Assembly (NCBI GenBank): GCA_007922195.1
Contig: ML682008.1
Location: 3,446,193-3,510,192, forward strand
Reading direction: 5' to 3'
DNA: 64,000 nucleotides
Source of the DNA: Podocnemis expansa
Lineage: Eukaryota > Chordata > Testudines > Podocnemididae
The notes beneath the pieces are model-generated. The model worked only from the letters and a program-made list of their open reading frames with translations. It did not search any database and had not been told where the DNA came from. This document shows, in pieces, positions 1 through 11,402 of this stretch. The position numbers and the translations under genes were made by a program. Positions within the stretch are counted from its first letter, which is position 1. Every line of letters begins with the position of its first letter.

Positions 1-2053
1 CAACAGTAGAATAACACAAATCCTCAAGCTTCTGATCCAAGGTAAATGTCTTGTCTTTGCCAAAGTATAGGACTTTAAGTCAAATAGGAAAAAATACCAG
101 ACCAAGCTGAGTGAAATTAATTACAGAGGACAAGTCAGTGACAAATGAGAAAGAAAGCTGTAGGCAACTGTGTAAGGCCATCTCTCCCTTGCCTCCCTTC
201 CCCCTGAAAAAAGAAGTAAGACAGTAAGACTTTAAGACTTATAGAGATTCATGGCAATGTCAAGGTAAGTGAAGCAGCTCCTAGCTACCAGAAAATGATC
301 ATGAAAATGAAAAAGTGCACCTTTAAAATGTGAAATACAGGGCTGATAAAAAAAGCTTTGTACAGCAGCATAGCTTTCAGGAACTCCTATAACTAGTAAA
401 AACAAGTAGCAGCAGCAAGAGGAGTTTGAAATAAATGTGATTCAAGTAATTCTCATTCTGTAACCACAACTGACAAATGAGAAACACAAAATGACCGAAT
501 TTACAAAAGCTTGAGAGGGTAATTCTAGATGGGTAGCCAATGGAAAAAGCCCAGACACTTTCAAGCATAAAGTTTTATTGGAACTATCAATGTGAAATTA
601 TTGCATATGCTGAGAGATTGTCTAAAGAACATTGATTCATAATGCCACACAACAGGAGGTGAGAAATGCTAAACAGAAGTATCTATGCCTATCTGAGTTT
701 TTAGAAGTATAATCACAATGCTTGAGATGCCATACTCTAGCCAAGTATGAATGTTACTATGGAAGATAAGGCATGTCAGTATAAAATCTGCACCAAGTAC
801 AGGAAACAAAATGGATAAGAAGTGTTGTTTTTCTTGAACTGGAGCTGTTGGACTGCACATCAAATAGCAATGTAATAATCCTTAAAGTCAATGACAAAAT
901 TCTCTTTTACTTAACTTGTAGAATGATTTCATTTGATCATAGAATGAATGCAAATTTGAACTAGATTTTAGTCTCTCAGAACTGGTCACCCCATCTTTAA
1001 GATCAACTCGGTTTGTTTGCAAATGGATATGTTGACCACAGGGGAAAAGAAAAATCAATTGTTATTTGAAAATAAGTTGTTGAGCACATTGAATTACAAG
1101 AATTTGCATGACTGGGGTTGCTTTAAAAGAACAGAATGCTTTAAAAGTCCTGTGTGGGAGAACGCATAGAGTCACACTGTACTAGCGGAAACAACACATA
1201 ATATTAGACTTCTTTGAGACACAAAGCCTCTTGTAAATTGGGGAAGAGTATTCATTGCTCTGCCCTTTAGAGGAGGTTAACCGAGTATACGCTATTGGTT
1301 GGCTGACCAGCATTGCTTAGTGGCAGAGAACAGGGAGCAGGACCCTGGGCTCAACTTCTCTCTCTTCCTTGTCTCCTTGGGTAGACACAGGTATGTCGAA
1401 TCTTGCTCACTGGCTGTGAGACTCACCTATTAGTATGCTGTCTCACTCTTATACACATTCTTAAACTTCTCTCACTCATTTTGGATAAATATATAAGGTT
1501 TTAAAATATTTTATTCAGGCACTGAAAAAGACAACAATATATTTGGGGCCACAGGCATGGGGTTCAGCACTTGGAAATCCACTTTCCAAGCTTGTATATT
1601 ATGGTAACCATGGAGACTACAGACCAACATAGTATACTCGCATGCAAGAGGAGGTTATGCAAGAGGAAGGGGAGCTGTGTGTGAACACGTGACCTTCAAA
1701 AAACAGGGAGTCACCCAAAAAATGCATAGAACTTATTCAAAAGTATGTGGGCTCTGCAACATACAGTTCAAAATTTAAACCATATTGGACAAATTCATCT
1801 CCTCAGGAATCTCCAGCCATCCATGTTTTTGTTCAAACCAGCAAATAATTGTTTTTTTATGAAAATCCATCGGTTTGCACTGCATATAGAATTCTAGATT
1901 TTAGTATCAATTTAGAGAATTTGTATGTTTTATATGCGGTATTAAGCAAACAATGTATTAAGTGCTGACTGCATTAAAAACTTGGCTATTTGATGCTGCC
2001 AAAAACTGAAGATGAGAATCCCTGTTTAAAGACCTAAAAAAACCCTGGAATGT
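1..2053. other. Upstream non-coding DNA, no gene seen
   Basis: AT-rich sequence with stop codons in all frames. Open frames of 63-64 codons at 377-568 and 669-863 (minus) lack any recognisable domain and look like chance. I see no repeat family that I can name here. It lies about 3.6 kb or more upstream of the SEMA3A start codon, so it is either intergenic or, if SEMA3A has upstream non-coding exons, intronic. Confidence 0.5.
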
Positions 2054-2240
2054 TTCAGGGGGTAGCCATATTAGTCTAGTTCAGCAAAGCAAGCAAGGAG
2101 TTCTGTAAAACAAACAAGGAGTCCTGTGGCAAATTTAAAAACTAATAATATTTTTTTTTAAAAAATGTGCATCTTTAAAAGTATCACAGGACTCCTAGTC
2201 TGTTTTGCTGAACTAGACTAGTACAGCTACCCCTCTGGAA
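2054..2240. mobile_element. Palindromic PLE-terminus element (copy 1)
   Basis: The left end reads GGGGGTAGCCATATTAGTCT and the reverse complement of the right end reads AGAGGGGTAGCTGTACTAGT. Both continue into TAGTTCAGCAAA and a 'ggagTCCTGTGG' block, so the two arms are inverted copies of each other around an A/T-rich centre at about 2145-2180. The same terminal word (GGGGTAGCC...TTAGTCT...AGGAGTCCTGTGGCAC) recurs through the window. It lies directly next to the GIY-YIG-bearing Penelope fragment at 2255-2990, which ties this repeat family to Penelope-like elements. Confidence 0.75.
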
Positions 2241-2254
2241 CTTGTCAAGGCATT

Positions 2255-2990
2255 GTGAGGCACTTTTAAAGACTAACAAATTAGTTTTTTGCATTAGTGT
2301 TTGTGGGCACAGTCCCACTGTGTCAGATGAATGAAATGGAAGGGATACTTAGTTGTAAATACATAGATTCAGAGAAGAGTGGGCCTCAAGGTAAATTCAA
2401 ACAGGTCTAGAGAGATAGAATGCTAGTTAGTCTCTGTCTTTAAAGTGAATAAGATGTTTGGATTCAAACAGTGGAATAGGGAGGCAGGATCTGAGAAGGG
2501 AGATTTGAGGGAAATTACCTTTTGTAATGACCCAGCCATTAAAGTGTTTTATTCAAACCCAGCATGAAGGTATCTAGTTTGCATATGAATTCCAGTTATG
2601 CAATTTCATGTTCCACTCTGTTTTTGAAGGTTTTTTTCTTCCTGAAGTACTATAACTAGTATCTTTTTTACAGTATAAGCAGCTAGATTGAAATGTTCCC
2701 CTAGTCACTAGTGATTCTGGAAAGTTACCATTCTTGATGTCTGATTTGTATCCGTTTATTCTTTTGTGTGAAGACAATCCAGTCTGGCCAATGTATACAG
2801 CACAGGGGCATTTTTGGCACATGATGGCATATATTATGTTGGTAGATGAGCAGGTGAATGATCCCCTAATGGAGTGGTTGATCTGGTTAGGTGCCACAAT
2901 GGCATCACTTGTGGGCACAGTTGGCTCCTGGAAAGTGTCACTCTTTGGCCTGGAATCTCACTCTTTGAAGTTATAAATCCCACTCTTAAA
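2255..2990 (-). mobile_element. Penelope-like retroelement, 3' fragment with endonuclease
   Basis: On the minus strand the order is: GIY-YIG endonuclease tail (2918 to 2574), an untranslated stretch (about 2570-2340), then a hammerhead-like segment. That segment has CTGACACAGTGGGAC, a GTGGG/CCCAC stem, then TTAGTCTTTAAAAGTGCC at 2255-2330. This is the expected end of a Penelope-like element, where the endonuclease is the last protein domain and is followed by a terminal region that can carry hammerhead motifs. Reverse transcriptase is not present, so the copy is 5'-truncated. The untranslated part resembles the arms of the giant palindrome at 21585-22330 (shared 'gattcaaaca' and 'ttgtaatga' blocks). 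Confidence 0.75.
2574..2918 (-). pseudogene. GIY-YIG endonuclease remnant of a Penelope-like element
   Basis: This 114-codon open frame has the hallmarks of the PLE type of GIY-YIG nuclease. IIY at residues 28-30 stands in the GIY position and YIGQTG at 42-47 is the YIG motif. Cysteines 34 and 37 lie between them as CxxC, which is the known PLE signature (two Cys between GIY and YIG). His51 and Arg53 follow, then NGYKSDI. Cys23 is a further candidate zinc ligand. In a live element the domain nicks target DNA to prime reverse transcription. Here the start Met is only the first ATG in the open stretch: the real protein would extend upstream into missing reverse transcriptase. After residue 70 the similarity to the family fades, which suggests frameshifts. 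It is non-functional as it stands. Confidence 0.75.
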
Positions 2991-4341
2991 GACAGCCAGC
3001 CTTTTGCATCTCTGTTGGCATGGTCTTCACAAGACCACGGAGACTGTGATTATGAGTGGCCTGCAGGGGTGGGGCACAAGGAAAGAACGTTTCTTATACT
3101 TGGGAGGCTCATATGATTTTGAAATCAAATTAGTTTATGTTTTCTCTCTCAAAATGCAGATTTAAATAGCTTTACTACCCATGGTCCGCAATCCATATTT
3201 TTGTTATATATTGGTCAGAAACAATGTATTGTTTATTTCGTTTGCTAAAAATAGCCTAACATAATATACACTTACTCTAGGTAACAAAGATACATTTTTA
3301 GCCACTTATTTTTTTTTTTTACATATAAGAAAAAAAAGGAGCTAGGTCTCTTATCCAACTAGCAGTAAATTGAGTGTAACAACATCATTGTCAAATTATG
3401 TGCTTTCTACAAAGTCCTGAATATGGTGCATCTTTTGTGTTTTGTTTCTAATTGTTTGCTCTACACAAAAGGATAATTCATTAGGCCAATTCTCCAAATA
3501 ATCTCAAAGCGACATGAATTCCTCTGTAGAGTGAATGTCTGTAGTAAGTAATCCATGGAAAACAGACAGGCGTCTCTTGTCATTTTGGAGCTTTAATCCA
3601 CTGCCTGGAGCATGAAAATACTCAGGATAACAAGTGTGGGAATGATCAAAATCAACATTATTTTTGGATTTTATTTTCTTAACAATGCCGCTGATGAGTG
3701 GAATTGCTGAATTTGGTAGATACAATGCAGTTGGTTTAAAGAATTAAGCTCAGAAGGAAGAAGAATTTGTTAAAGAGGGATGGAAAAAAGTACTATTTTT
3801 CCCCACTGGCAAATTTTAAGCAATGAAAGCAATGATGGCTGGATGTTTAAGTCTAGTTTACAACAGTATTAAGTCCTTCTTCGTTTAAGCATGTACATTT
3901 TTAATGAGAATAAAAACCATCTGCAGCTTTTCAAATATATACTTCTGTTTGAAGCTCAGAACAGAGTAAATTTTATATCCTAGAAACTGGATTTGTACTT
4001 CAGTGTAGATGTAGAAAACTGATGTTATATTCTGTTAGGGCTAGATTATGATGCTTTTACCTTGACTTCAGTGGCACTGCTTATATGATTAATTATTCAC
4101 CAATATAAGTTAGTGGTAATGTGACTCTTTGCTTCTAGTGTCCTAAAACACCTTTCAATATTTTCAATCTGGAACAACTTAAAACAAAGTAGATGGGAAT
4201 ACTAAATTGCTCAGGCCATATGCAAGGCTGACTTCCTGTGTTTACATGACTATTTGACGATTTTGCAAGGCTCGGAAACTCCCATAACCTTCCTTGAACT
4301 ACAAAAGGGGGGGGGGAATTTTTGTTTGTATTTACAGTGTT
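2991..4341. other. Non-coding DNA, nothing recognised
   Basis: No domain-bearing frame and no named repeat seen. Open frames at 3504-3725 and 4135-4374 (minus) show no family resemblance. A T11 run at 3310-3320 and a G8-9 run near 4309 are the only simple-sequence features. Confidence 0.5.
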
Positions 4342-4424
4342 TTGTGGAATTTCCTCCCATGAAAGCTCATGCAATAAATAAATTGGTTAGTTTTTAGGTG
4401 CCACAGGACTCCTTGCTTCTTATG
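4342..4424 (+). mobile_element. Half PLE-terminus element (single arm)
   Basis: Contains TTTCCTCCCATGAAAGCTC, then ATGCAATAAATAAATTGGTT and GCCACAGGACTCCTTG, which is the right-hand arm of the palindromic family. The outer GGCTACCCC tip is missing and the copy is degraded. Confidence 0.65.
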
Positions 4425-5293
4425 ACTGAGCAGACATTGGGGTCTTCCTTGACCATTTGTGATATTGCAAAAGTAAATAAATAAGACCCTCAGCTTCATT
4501 AATGAGTTTCACACAATTAAAAAAAAAACACAAATCCACAACGTTTTGAATAACTCCCAAAGTGTTGAAGGAATTGGAAGACTGTGGACATCTTAAACTC
4601 CCAGGAATCCTTTGGAGAGACTCCCCCAGTATAATTTGCAAGCCCCACTGGACCTATACATGTCTTGAACTGATTGCTGAAGTGAGCTTTACTAGGAATT
4701 TCTTTTGCGGACCTGGAGGGGAGAGGAGGATAAAGCAACTTTCCCTAACAAGGATTTAAGCTTCAGTGGTAAAGTTATGTTGATGGAAGACTCCCTCACA
4801 GTTACTTGTTAACTGAGAACAAGTCTCCCAGGATTACATTATGGGCAGAAGACGTTTCTTATGTGGGCAGCAATCTTTAGCCTTGATTTTTGGAGGGAGT
4901 GTTTCTTTTCCTAAAAGCAGTAAACTAAAATCAACCCCCTGGCTGGCTGTAAAATAGCTTGTGCCTCTGGAGGTCATTTGGATAGCCCCGTGGCTTTCAC
5001 GAGCTTGGTGGAGGTTTCTTTTCCCTCCTCTAATCTCTGCCTAGATGTTTTTTGCATGTGTGGTGTGACAGCAGGGGAAGGGGAGTGGGTTGTGCTTTTT
5101 CTGTTCTCCCTTTGTCAGCTAGTGTAAGAGGGTGTTGGGAAAAACCTGTCTGCGGGATCCTGTGTCATCTCTGGCTACATGTGCACAGGAAAAGTCAGAG
5201 CTGCTCGCTGTGCCTCTCTGTTTCCCTTTCAGTCTTGCTTGCACTGAAGCAGGCAGCAGGATCAGCTTGTGGCACTGGCTAGCAGAGTGGAGG

Positions 5294-5301
5294 AGATAAA
5301 A
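5294..5301 (+). promoter_or_regulatory. Possible TATA-like box
   Basis: GATAAAAG, about 335 bases upstream of the SEMA3A ATG, sits in a G/C-richer context. If used, it would put a transcription start near 5325. This rests on one short match only. Confidence 0.25.
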
Positions 5302-5471
5302 GGCACAGCTCCCTAAACGCTGCTGCTGCAGCCCTGCTTCTTTCCCCCACCCTCTTGCACACAACACTTGCGCCTGCTTAGCCACTGGGGCTCAATTTTT
5401 GTGCCTGGGTGGCACAAGGAGCTTGAAGTTTTTGCCCTGCTCCACCGACGGTTGCAGAAGAAGGAAGAGAG

Positions 5472-5510
5472 ATGGTCTGTAGCATGGGCTTGATTGTTCT
5501 GCCTTTATGA
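5472..5510 (+). CDS. Candidate uORF 1 in the SEMA3A leader
   Basis: A 12-codon reading frame (ATG GTC TGT AGC ... TGA) with a good initiation context, G at -3 and G at +4. It ends 126 bases before the SEMA3A ATG, leaving room for reinitiation. Its stop overlaps the next ATG in the arrangement ATGA (5507-5510). It matters only if the leader includes this stretch, which is likely because the exon is continuous to 5748. Confidence 0.35.
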   Translation: MVCSMGLIVLPL

Positions 5511-5719
5511 ATGAAGCTGACCTAAATCACCTGTTACCTCCAGTTCCCAGATCTCTGGAAGTTGGGAGGCTGTGTCCTCCAGGACTGAGGGCACCCAGGC
5601 TCCAGGACACAAGGACCCTCCAGTCTCCTTTGCGGCATGAGCTGGCTGGCTGGGATTGCGTTGCTTTGCTTGGGAGTATTTCTAGCAGAACCAGTGAACT
5701 GCCAGCATGTGAAGAATAA
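5507..5719 (+). CDS. Candidate overlapping uORF 2
   Basis: A 70-codon frame begins in the ATGA overlap with uORF 1, runs through the SEMA3A ATG in a different frame and stops at 5719. Its initiation context is weak (T at -3). Ribosomes translating it would pass the SEMA3A start, so it could damp SEMA3A translation. No recognisable peptide domain. It may be a chance frame. Confidence 0.2.
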   Translation: MNEADLNHLLPPVPRSLEVGRLCPPGLRAPRLQDTRTLQSPLRHELAGWDCVALLGSISSRTSELPACEE

Positions 5720-5748
5720 CGTGCCAAGACTCAAATTATCTTATAAAG
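5637..5748 (+). CDS. SEMA3A: Semaphorin 3A, first coding exon (partial gene)
   Basis: This exon encodes the first 37 residues plus one base of the next codon. Residues 1-22 are a classic secretory signal: MSWLAG followed by the hydrophobic stretch IALLCLGVFLA, with likely cleavage near Cys22. Residues 26-37, KNNVPRLKLSYK, are the N-terminal signature of secreted class 3 semaphorin 3A and lead into the Sema beta-propeller encoded by later exons. SEMA3A is a secreted guidance cue that repels axons and acts on endothelial cells through neuropilin-1/plexin-A. The ATG has G at -3 and is the first in this frame after an in-frame stop-containing leader. The exon ends AAAG|GTAAGC in phase 1, the position I expect for this gene. 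The frame continues to 5891, but that part is intron read-through. I did not find exon 2, so the rest of the gene lies beyond 64000. Confidence 0.93.
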
Positions 5749-5754
5749 GTAAGC
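5749..5754 (+). promoter_or_regulatory. SEMA3A: 5' splice donor of SEMA3A first coding exon
   Basis: AAAG|GTAAGC matches the consensus donor closely (G at -1, GTAAG at +1 to +5). It splits a codon after its first base (phase 1). Confidence 0.9.
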
Positions 5755-6715
5755 CTCTTGTTCTACTTGCTCTCCTCCCTCTTCCCCCCTTGAGATCTGC
5801 TCCTCTTTTTCTTCCTAATTCCAAGAAAATGCAGGATTGTGTTCCAGAATTAAAAAGAGTCTGTTTTTTTATTCGACACCAGTCAGTTTAAGTGCAGACA
5901 AAGAAGACTTAGTTACGTTTGCAAAGATACTGGAGTATGTGGATCTGCACAAGAATCTTGTATTATTTCACAGGATTTTACTTTTTGAAAGAATGATCAG
6001 ACATGCTTGACCAGCCAACTAATCTGTCCTGTTCAAGGCATGTTGTACAGCGACAGCAGTGTGGCTAGCTAGTTCAAACACCATGGAAAAGAGGGAGATT
6101 TATGTTTTGCTTTTTATGCATGAAGTGGTTAAATCTCAGTCATGAATATTCAGTTTGTACAAATCTGACAATCAGATGCCTAACATAAGCAATAGATGGT
6201 GGGTTTGCCAAGAAACTATAAACTGAAAGGAACAGATCAGCTCCAGAAAAGGAAAAATGTACAAGAAATATTGTATATGGATCTTTAACACATTGCAATT
6301 TTTTTCCTGACATGAAATTTTATCATACAGATTCTGATTCTATTTCAGTAATCCTTCCAGAGAAAGTGGCACTGAGGGAAGACAACTGAGATTACACTTA
6401 CCTTTTAAAAATTTATAGCATCACACACAATGCCATGGTCAGTAATTAACTTTGGGAAAACATTGTTATTATAAAATGTCAAGACCCTGAAGAACCAGGC
6501 ACACTCTCTCCCTCATTATTGTGGGATTTTTAATTGTAGATTCTGTACATTGTAGGCAGAAACATAAAAGCTGGTCTGTATACACATGGAACAGAAGATT
6601 AAACTATAAAGGCTAGATATTATTATGAAAAGAGGTTTTCCCTCCCTAAAAGTTGACTTCTTATAAACCCAGATTAGTTATGGTGGGGAAATGGGAAAAG
6701 TAGCTTCAGTTCCAA

Positions 6716-6716
<1 letters not shown>

Positions 6717-6763
<47 letters not shown>

Positions 6764-6773
6764 NNNNNNNNNN

Positions 6774-6821
<48 letters not shown>
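6717..6821. repeat. (GT)n microsatellite with assembly gap
   Basis: Pure TG dinucleotide repeat, interrupted at 6764-6773 by ten Ns. The true length is unknown. Apparent open frames of alternating Cys-Val or Thr-His across it are artefacts. Confidence 0.97.
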
Positions 6822-7924
6822 GGGGGTAGGGGGAGGGAGGTTGGAAGAAATGTACCATTTCTACAATGGAAAAAATTGAACATGTGTGTTTCTGGTCATA
6901 GATGTCAATCTCTGTCTGCTCTATAGTCTATATAGCTCATTCCAGGAAAAAATATGTTCTCTACTTTTTGCATAACAAGGAGAATCTGTCTTTCTGGTGG
7001 CACAAGTGTGAAGAAAAAAAATCTAAGTGATTCTAGACAGACGTCATTTTCACACTTTAGATCAGAAAATTAAACACCTATAAAACTTGTATGTGCTCTG
7101 ACTTAATTGTCAAATAAATGAATGTGCATATTTTAAAAAGAACGTATGTGTGTAAGCACCACTTTATATGTGAAAAGAATACTTTATGGTCCTCAAAATG
7201 TGTGGATCTTTTTTCGTGAGAAAATCCTTTTTTTATTTACTTAATACAAATTGGTTATTTTAAATAATTTAATCTGAGACAACCTGATGCATACACCATG
7301 TTATGAAACTCATTAAATCTCCCTTTACTTCTTTATTATCTCACTTCCAATATTCAGTGCTCCTACTACGAAACTGAATTAGATTATTATATAGGGACCT
7401 AAAGCGTTGCTTAAAGTGCTCCATTTCAGTGCTAATGGCTAATTAATAATTGTTTACCATTTTTACACCATTAAAGTTGATTGAGGGCTCAGTTCTGCCC
7501 CTCATACTGATGCTAAGTCTCCTCATTGAAATCAGTGGGGCTAGTGAAGTGTTACTTTGCTTTGAGTAAGGATGGTAGAGTCTGGTCCATAGTTTCTATC
7601 CAGTGGTACTACATCATATATAACCAATGGTGCAACACTTGATTGTTCTATTGGCTGGTTGTTTTTAACTTCTGCAGCTATTGGAACAAAAGTCTAATTC
7701 TCACAGTTTTTATATAACAAACAACAGCTTCTAGCATAAAACGTTTTGCATGGTAATAATTCAGGAAACTGGTAGATGCCATTTGTGTAATTGACGGAAT
7801 AAGCTGTAAAAATGAAATGACTGCAGGATACCAAGTGCTCAAGCTCCACTCCTATGGACCACTTAAGGACGTACTTAATTTTAAGCATGTGTGAAATAAG
7901 AAGTCTAGTCTGCAAGGTTCCAGT

Positions 7925-8042
7925 CCACCAAAGCACTTATAAGAATGTACTTAAGTTTATGTTAGTAGACCCACTGACGGCTTGAGTTTACTCACATGCT
8001 TACTGTTGAGCGCATGCTTAAGTGCTTCACTAGACTGAGGCC
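7925..8042. repeat. 'cacttaag' palindromic dispersed repeat
   Basis: AAAGCACTTATAAGAATGTA on the left is mirrored by GCGCATGCTTAAGTGCTTCA on the right, around a centre near CCCACTGACGGC. Similar degenerate palindromes lie at 11268-11402, 13968-14052, 29621-29740 and 46294-46400. They share 'aagcacttaag...catg' arms and a 'tgacttcaatg'-like core. This looks like an old, short non-autonomous element. A related half copy precedes it at about 7855-7895. Confidence 0.55.
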
Positions 8043-10279
8043 AAAGGGTTCAGCATCTTTCAGGATGGACCCCTAAGTTCCAGTTATGATAAAATAGGGG
8101 CAATTAAGCCTTATCAGCTTGTGTTTTTCAGATGGCTAATGATCCTTCTAGTAAACTATAGTGTGGATAGATAAGCACAGTGCTTTGTGTATACACTGTT
8201 TTAAGAGCTCTGGGTATTGCAAATATAGTTTTGGGCAATGAATGAACATGATACATATCAGTGTGGACCTTGTGATATGATAGGCCATTTTCTTACCAGC
8301 AGGACTAATGGATATTAAAACTACTAACAATTAGGAGGGGGGGCCCACCACACTCCTTCAATTACCTGACGATTCTATTTCTACACAGAGTCTGGCAATT
8401 TAGTAAAATAAACTGTGAAATGAATGAGAACATGCAGGGTGAAAAAGAATGTGTCAAGCAATTTTTCTTCTGTTGGTTTACTTGTGGTCATTGTGTTCTT
8501 CTTTTTGAAGGTACACTTGTGTTTTAGCTAAGGAAATGCCTTGTAGCCAATTGTCATTGCTTTGTCTCTGAGGAAGAATAGGGATTTATTTTAGCTTCTT
8601 GTTTTTGCCTGACTAATTAGATGTCAAACACAGTTAAAACATGCAGGCATTTGCCTTAAAAATTTCCAAAGTGATTCATGAAGGGTTAAATCCCTGCCAA
8701 CCTTAATTTCCTATGGTCACTTGCTTTCAAAGGTCCACTCTTAGCTCTGTCATTTCTCAGGTTGCCAGACAGACATTTCACTGAACTACCATTCTTACTT
8801 TCTCTTGACTTACCCTCAGTCAGTCTCACAGCAAATTAGAAGTATCTTATAGGGCACACGTTGTGTAGGGAAAGGGAGGAAATCTATGTAATAAATATGT
8901 TAAAAACTGGGCTACTTTTATGGAAGAGGGACTGAAAAGATGCTTTCAGTTTCATTGCAGAAATGACACGTGTGAAAAACTGGGTCTCTTGGCTTTGTAC
9001 CAGTTGGATTTAGGTAGCTCACTGGGGAAAACAGACACAGGGTGAACAGGAATAAAATCCTCTCCCTATTGAAATCAATGGAAAATCTCTCATAGACTTC
9101 AGCCGAGTCAGGATTTCACCCCATAAATCTCAAATGCAGACTTTTTCACTCAGGTCCATGCATTTAAAGAGATCTGGCCCAGACAATATTTCTTTTCCAA
9201 TTTCAGTATAAATATGATCAAGTACCTGGTTCAGAGTCCACTGAAGTGAGTCTTTTCATTGACTTCTGTGGGCTTGGATTATGTCCTATGTATGGAGGAA
9301 ATAGTTTAAAATTACCGCAAGTTAAAAAGGATCCCCACCACTTCCACCTCCTTTTTGTAGCTTTTAAAGACTGCATCTGGTGAAATAACAAAAAGAAATT
9401 TAATCTCCAAGATGCAAAGAAAGCTTTTAATAAAACAACTGTTAAACAGTGAGGAAATAACATGTTCTTAAAGTTTCTTTTTATCCCAGTGACTCGTATT
9501 TCAATGAACAGCGTAATGAGCTCTACTGTGTTATTAGGTTGTACGTTCTGTTCAGAAAGCATCTATTGTATATAGAGTTCTCTGTCTGATGGTGATCAAG
9601 TTGTGAGTGCAAAGTTTAAAACAACAAATATAGTTTTAGCTCCACATGGATTTTTCTTGTTTGTCCCCTTTTTCCATTTGTTCAGTCTTCCTCTTTTCCT
9701 TTTATGCACTGAACCAACAGCATAACCACATGACAGAGCTAGCTACAATAAGTTTTGTTTTTGTTTTTAATAAAGATTTCTCATTAAAATGCCTTTTTAC
9801 AGAAATCTCCTCCTAAAGCTCTAATTTTTGTCATGAGCAACTCTTGTGAATTTGAAGTTTCTCGCATCCATCTGTCTCTTCCCATTTGTTTATTGAAACT
9901 TACTAAATCCTGTAAGTATGTTTGGTAGGAATACATGTGGGTTCTTTTTTGTTATTGTTGCTCAATTGGATGCACATTAATTGGGAATAAATAACTGAAA
10001 CAGAATTTCATGTAGATTCAATTGTATTACTCCCTGAGTATTTTGCCTAAGACAGCAATACAAATAAGGGCTGCCCCCAAACTCTGTGTATGATCAATCT
10101 ACAAATAAGCCAGGTTTTCATTCACTCTTTTATGGGAAAGTGGCGCTGAATGACCTGAGTACATGTTATTCTGATATTTAATTGGTAAGGTAGCTTATTA
10201 ACTTGACCTGCTTGTACTTGATAACTTGCAGGTGTTTTTCTCTACCCAATTCTATATCCAGTCACATAATCCAGTGCAG

Positions 10280-10299
10280 AAACAAACAAACAAACAAAC
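10280..10299. repeat. (AAAC)n microsatellite
   Basis: Five perfect AAAC units. Confidence 0.9.
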
Positions 10300-10981
10300 C
10301 TAAAGCATTTTATGAAGTGCATTAATAACATACATGGCTTGATTGGATACATGTCTCTCGTTACTCAATATTGCAGTTTGTCTCAAAACTCAAGCTGCCC
10401 ATTTAAAGGGTCTCATGCTTATATTACATTATGCATATATCCTCCTGTCTGAAATCCTCTTTTTTTCACACATACTATGAAAAAGAGAAGGGACCTGACA
10501 ACCTGGAATAAGAACCGGGGAGATATGGGGGGGTGCCATTTATTAATGTTGGCAGGAACTTGTAAAATTCTTCATCCTCTGTTTTCTGTACCTTGAAAAA
10601 GATCTGCAGTTCAAGCTCTCTCTTATGTCAAGATCCATTTGGCGCAGGGGTTAGGAATGCAGTGTGCAAGATGTTCGGGAAGCCTTGGTCCTGATCCTGG
10701 AGTAAGTTACAGTAGTTTGGGAGCTGACATTAGCTTGTCATGATCCTCACGGAGGCCATATACTAGTTGAGAATTGTCACAGCAGAAGGGAGGGTCAGTC
10801 TGACAAAACCTTCCTGCCCCCAGCATACCTACTACACTGGAAAGAGAGGGAATTGATATAGGACTGGTTAAAGTGCTTTATGTCAGATGAGATCTTGCCT
10901 CTGTAGAGGAATTTTCAGCTGGTCAATTAGGACCAAAGATGCAAAGTGACCAGAAGAAGGAGGAAGAGAAGCTGGCCATAC

Positions 10982-11025
10982 TTTTTTTGTTTGTTTGTTT
11001 GTTTTTGTTGTTTGTTTGTTTTTTG
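10982..11025. repeat. (TTTG)n-rich simple repeat
   Basis: Interrupted TTTG repeat with T-runs. Confidence 0.85.
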
Positions 11026-11267
11026 TCTTCCCAGTTCTCCCATTAAATGCCAGGAGAGAAAGCATGATATCTGGATTACAAAATTCTCCCTTTCTTAAGG
11101 GGCAGACTATTTCCATGTAACTGAGCCTGCTATATAGTTGAGTTATGTGATCAAATTGTTCATAAAAGTTGCTGGGATGATAGCAATGAAAACTGCATGC
11201 TTCTCTTTATCCTTGGAGCAGGCACTGAGAGCTTACCTTTGTCGTTTGTTAGATTATACTTAAATTC

Positions 11268-11402
11268 CTGATCCAGGAAAGAATTTAATCAAATCAATAG
11301 TCTCCCTGAACTGGGACAACTCCCATTATGCTTAAAGTCGAGAAAGAACATGTTTAAATGCTTTGCTGAATTGGGACTTAGATTCATTTCTGAGTGCTTA
11401 GG
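11268..11402. repeat. 'cacttaag' palindromic repeat, degraded copy
   Basis: Begins CCTGATCCAGGAAAG and ends AAATGCTTTGCTGAATTGGG. The end is the complement-like mate of the start. Same family as 7925-8042. Confidence 0.45.

Larger units (their letters stand above)
5051..5636 (+). promoter_or_regulatory. SEMA3A 5' flank and leader
   Basis: Sequence immediately upstream of the SEMA3A start codon is richer in G+C than the surrounding DNA and lacks repeats, as expected for a promoter/5' leader. GATAAAAG at 5294-5301 is a possible TATA-like element. Two good 3' splice acceptors are visible: a pyrimidine tract ending TTTGTCAG at 5118, and TTTCCCTTTCAG ending at about 5232. The leader could therefore instead be spliced from an upstream non-coding exon. 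The transcription start cannot be fixed from sequence alone. At least two uORFs start in the last 170 bases. Confidence 0.5.

Noticed and set aside
5749..5891. Continuation of the SEMA3A frame to a stop at 5891
   Set aside because: It begins at a strong GTAAGC donor, and the read-through sequence has no semaphorin character. Treated as intron.
6674..6926. Open frames of Cys-Val or Thr-His repeats
   Set aside because: Translation of the (GT)n microsatellite and its N-gap.
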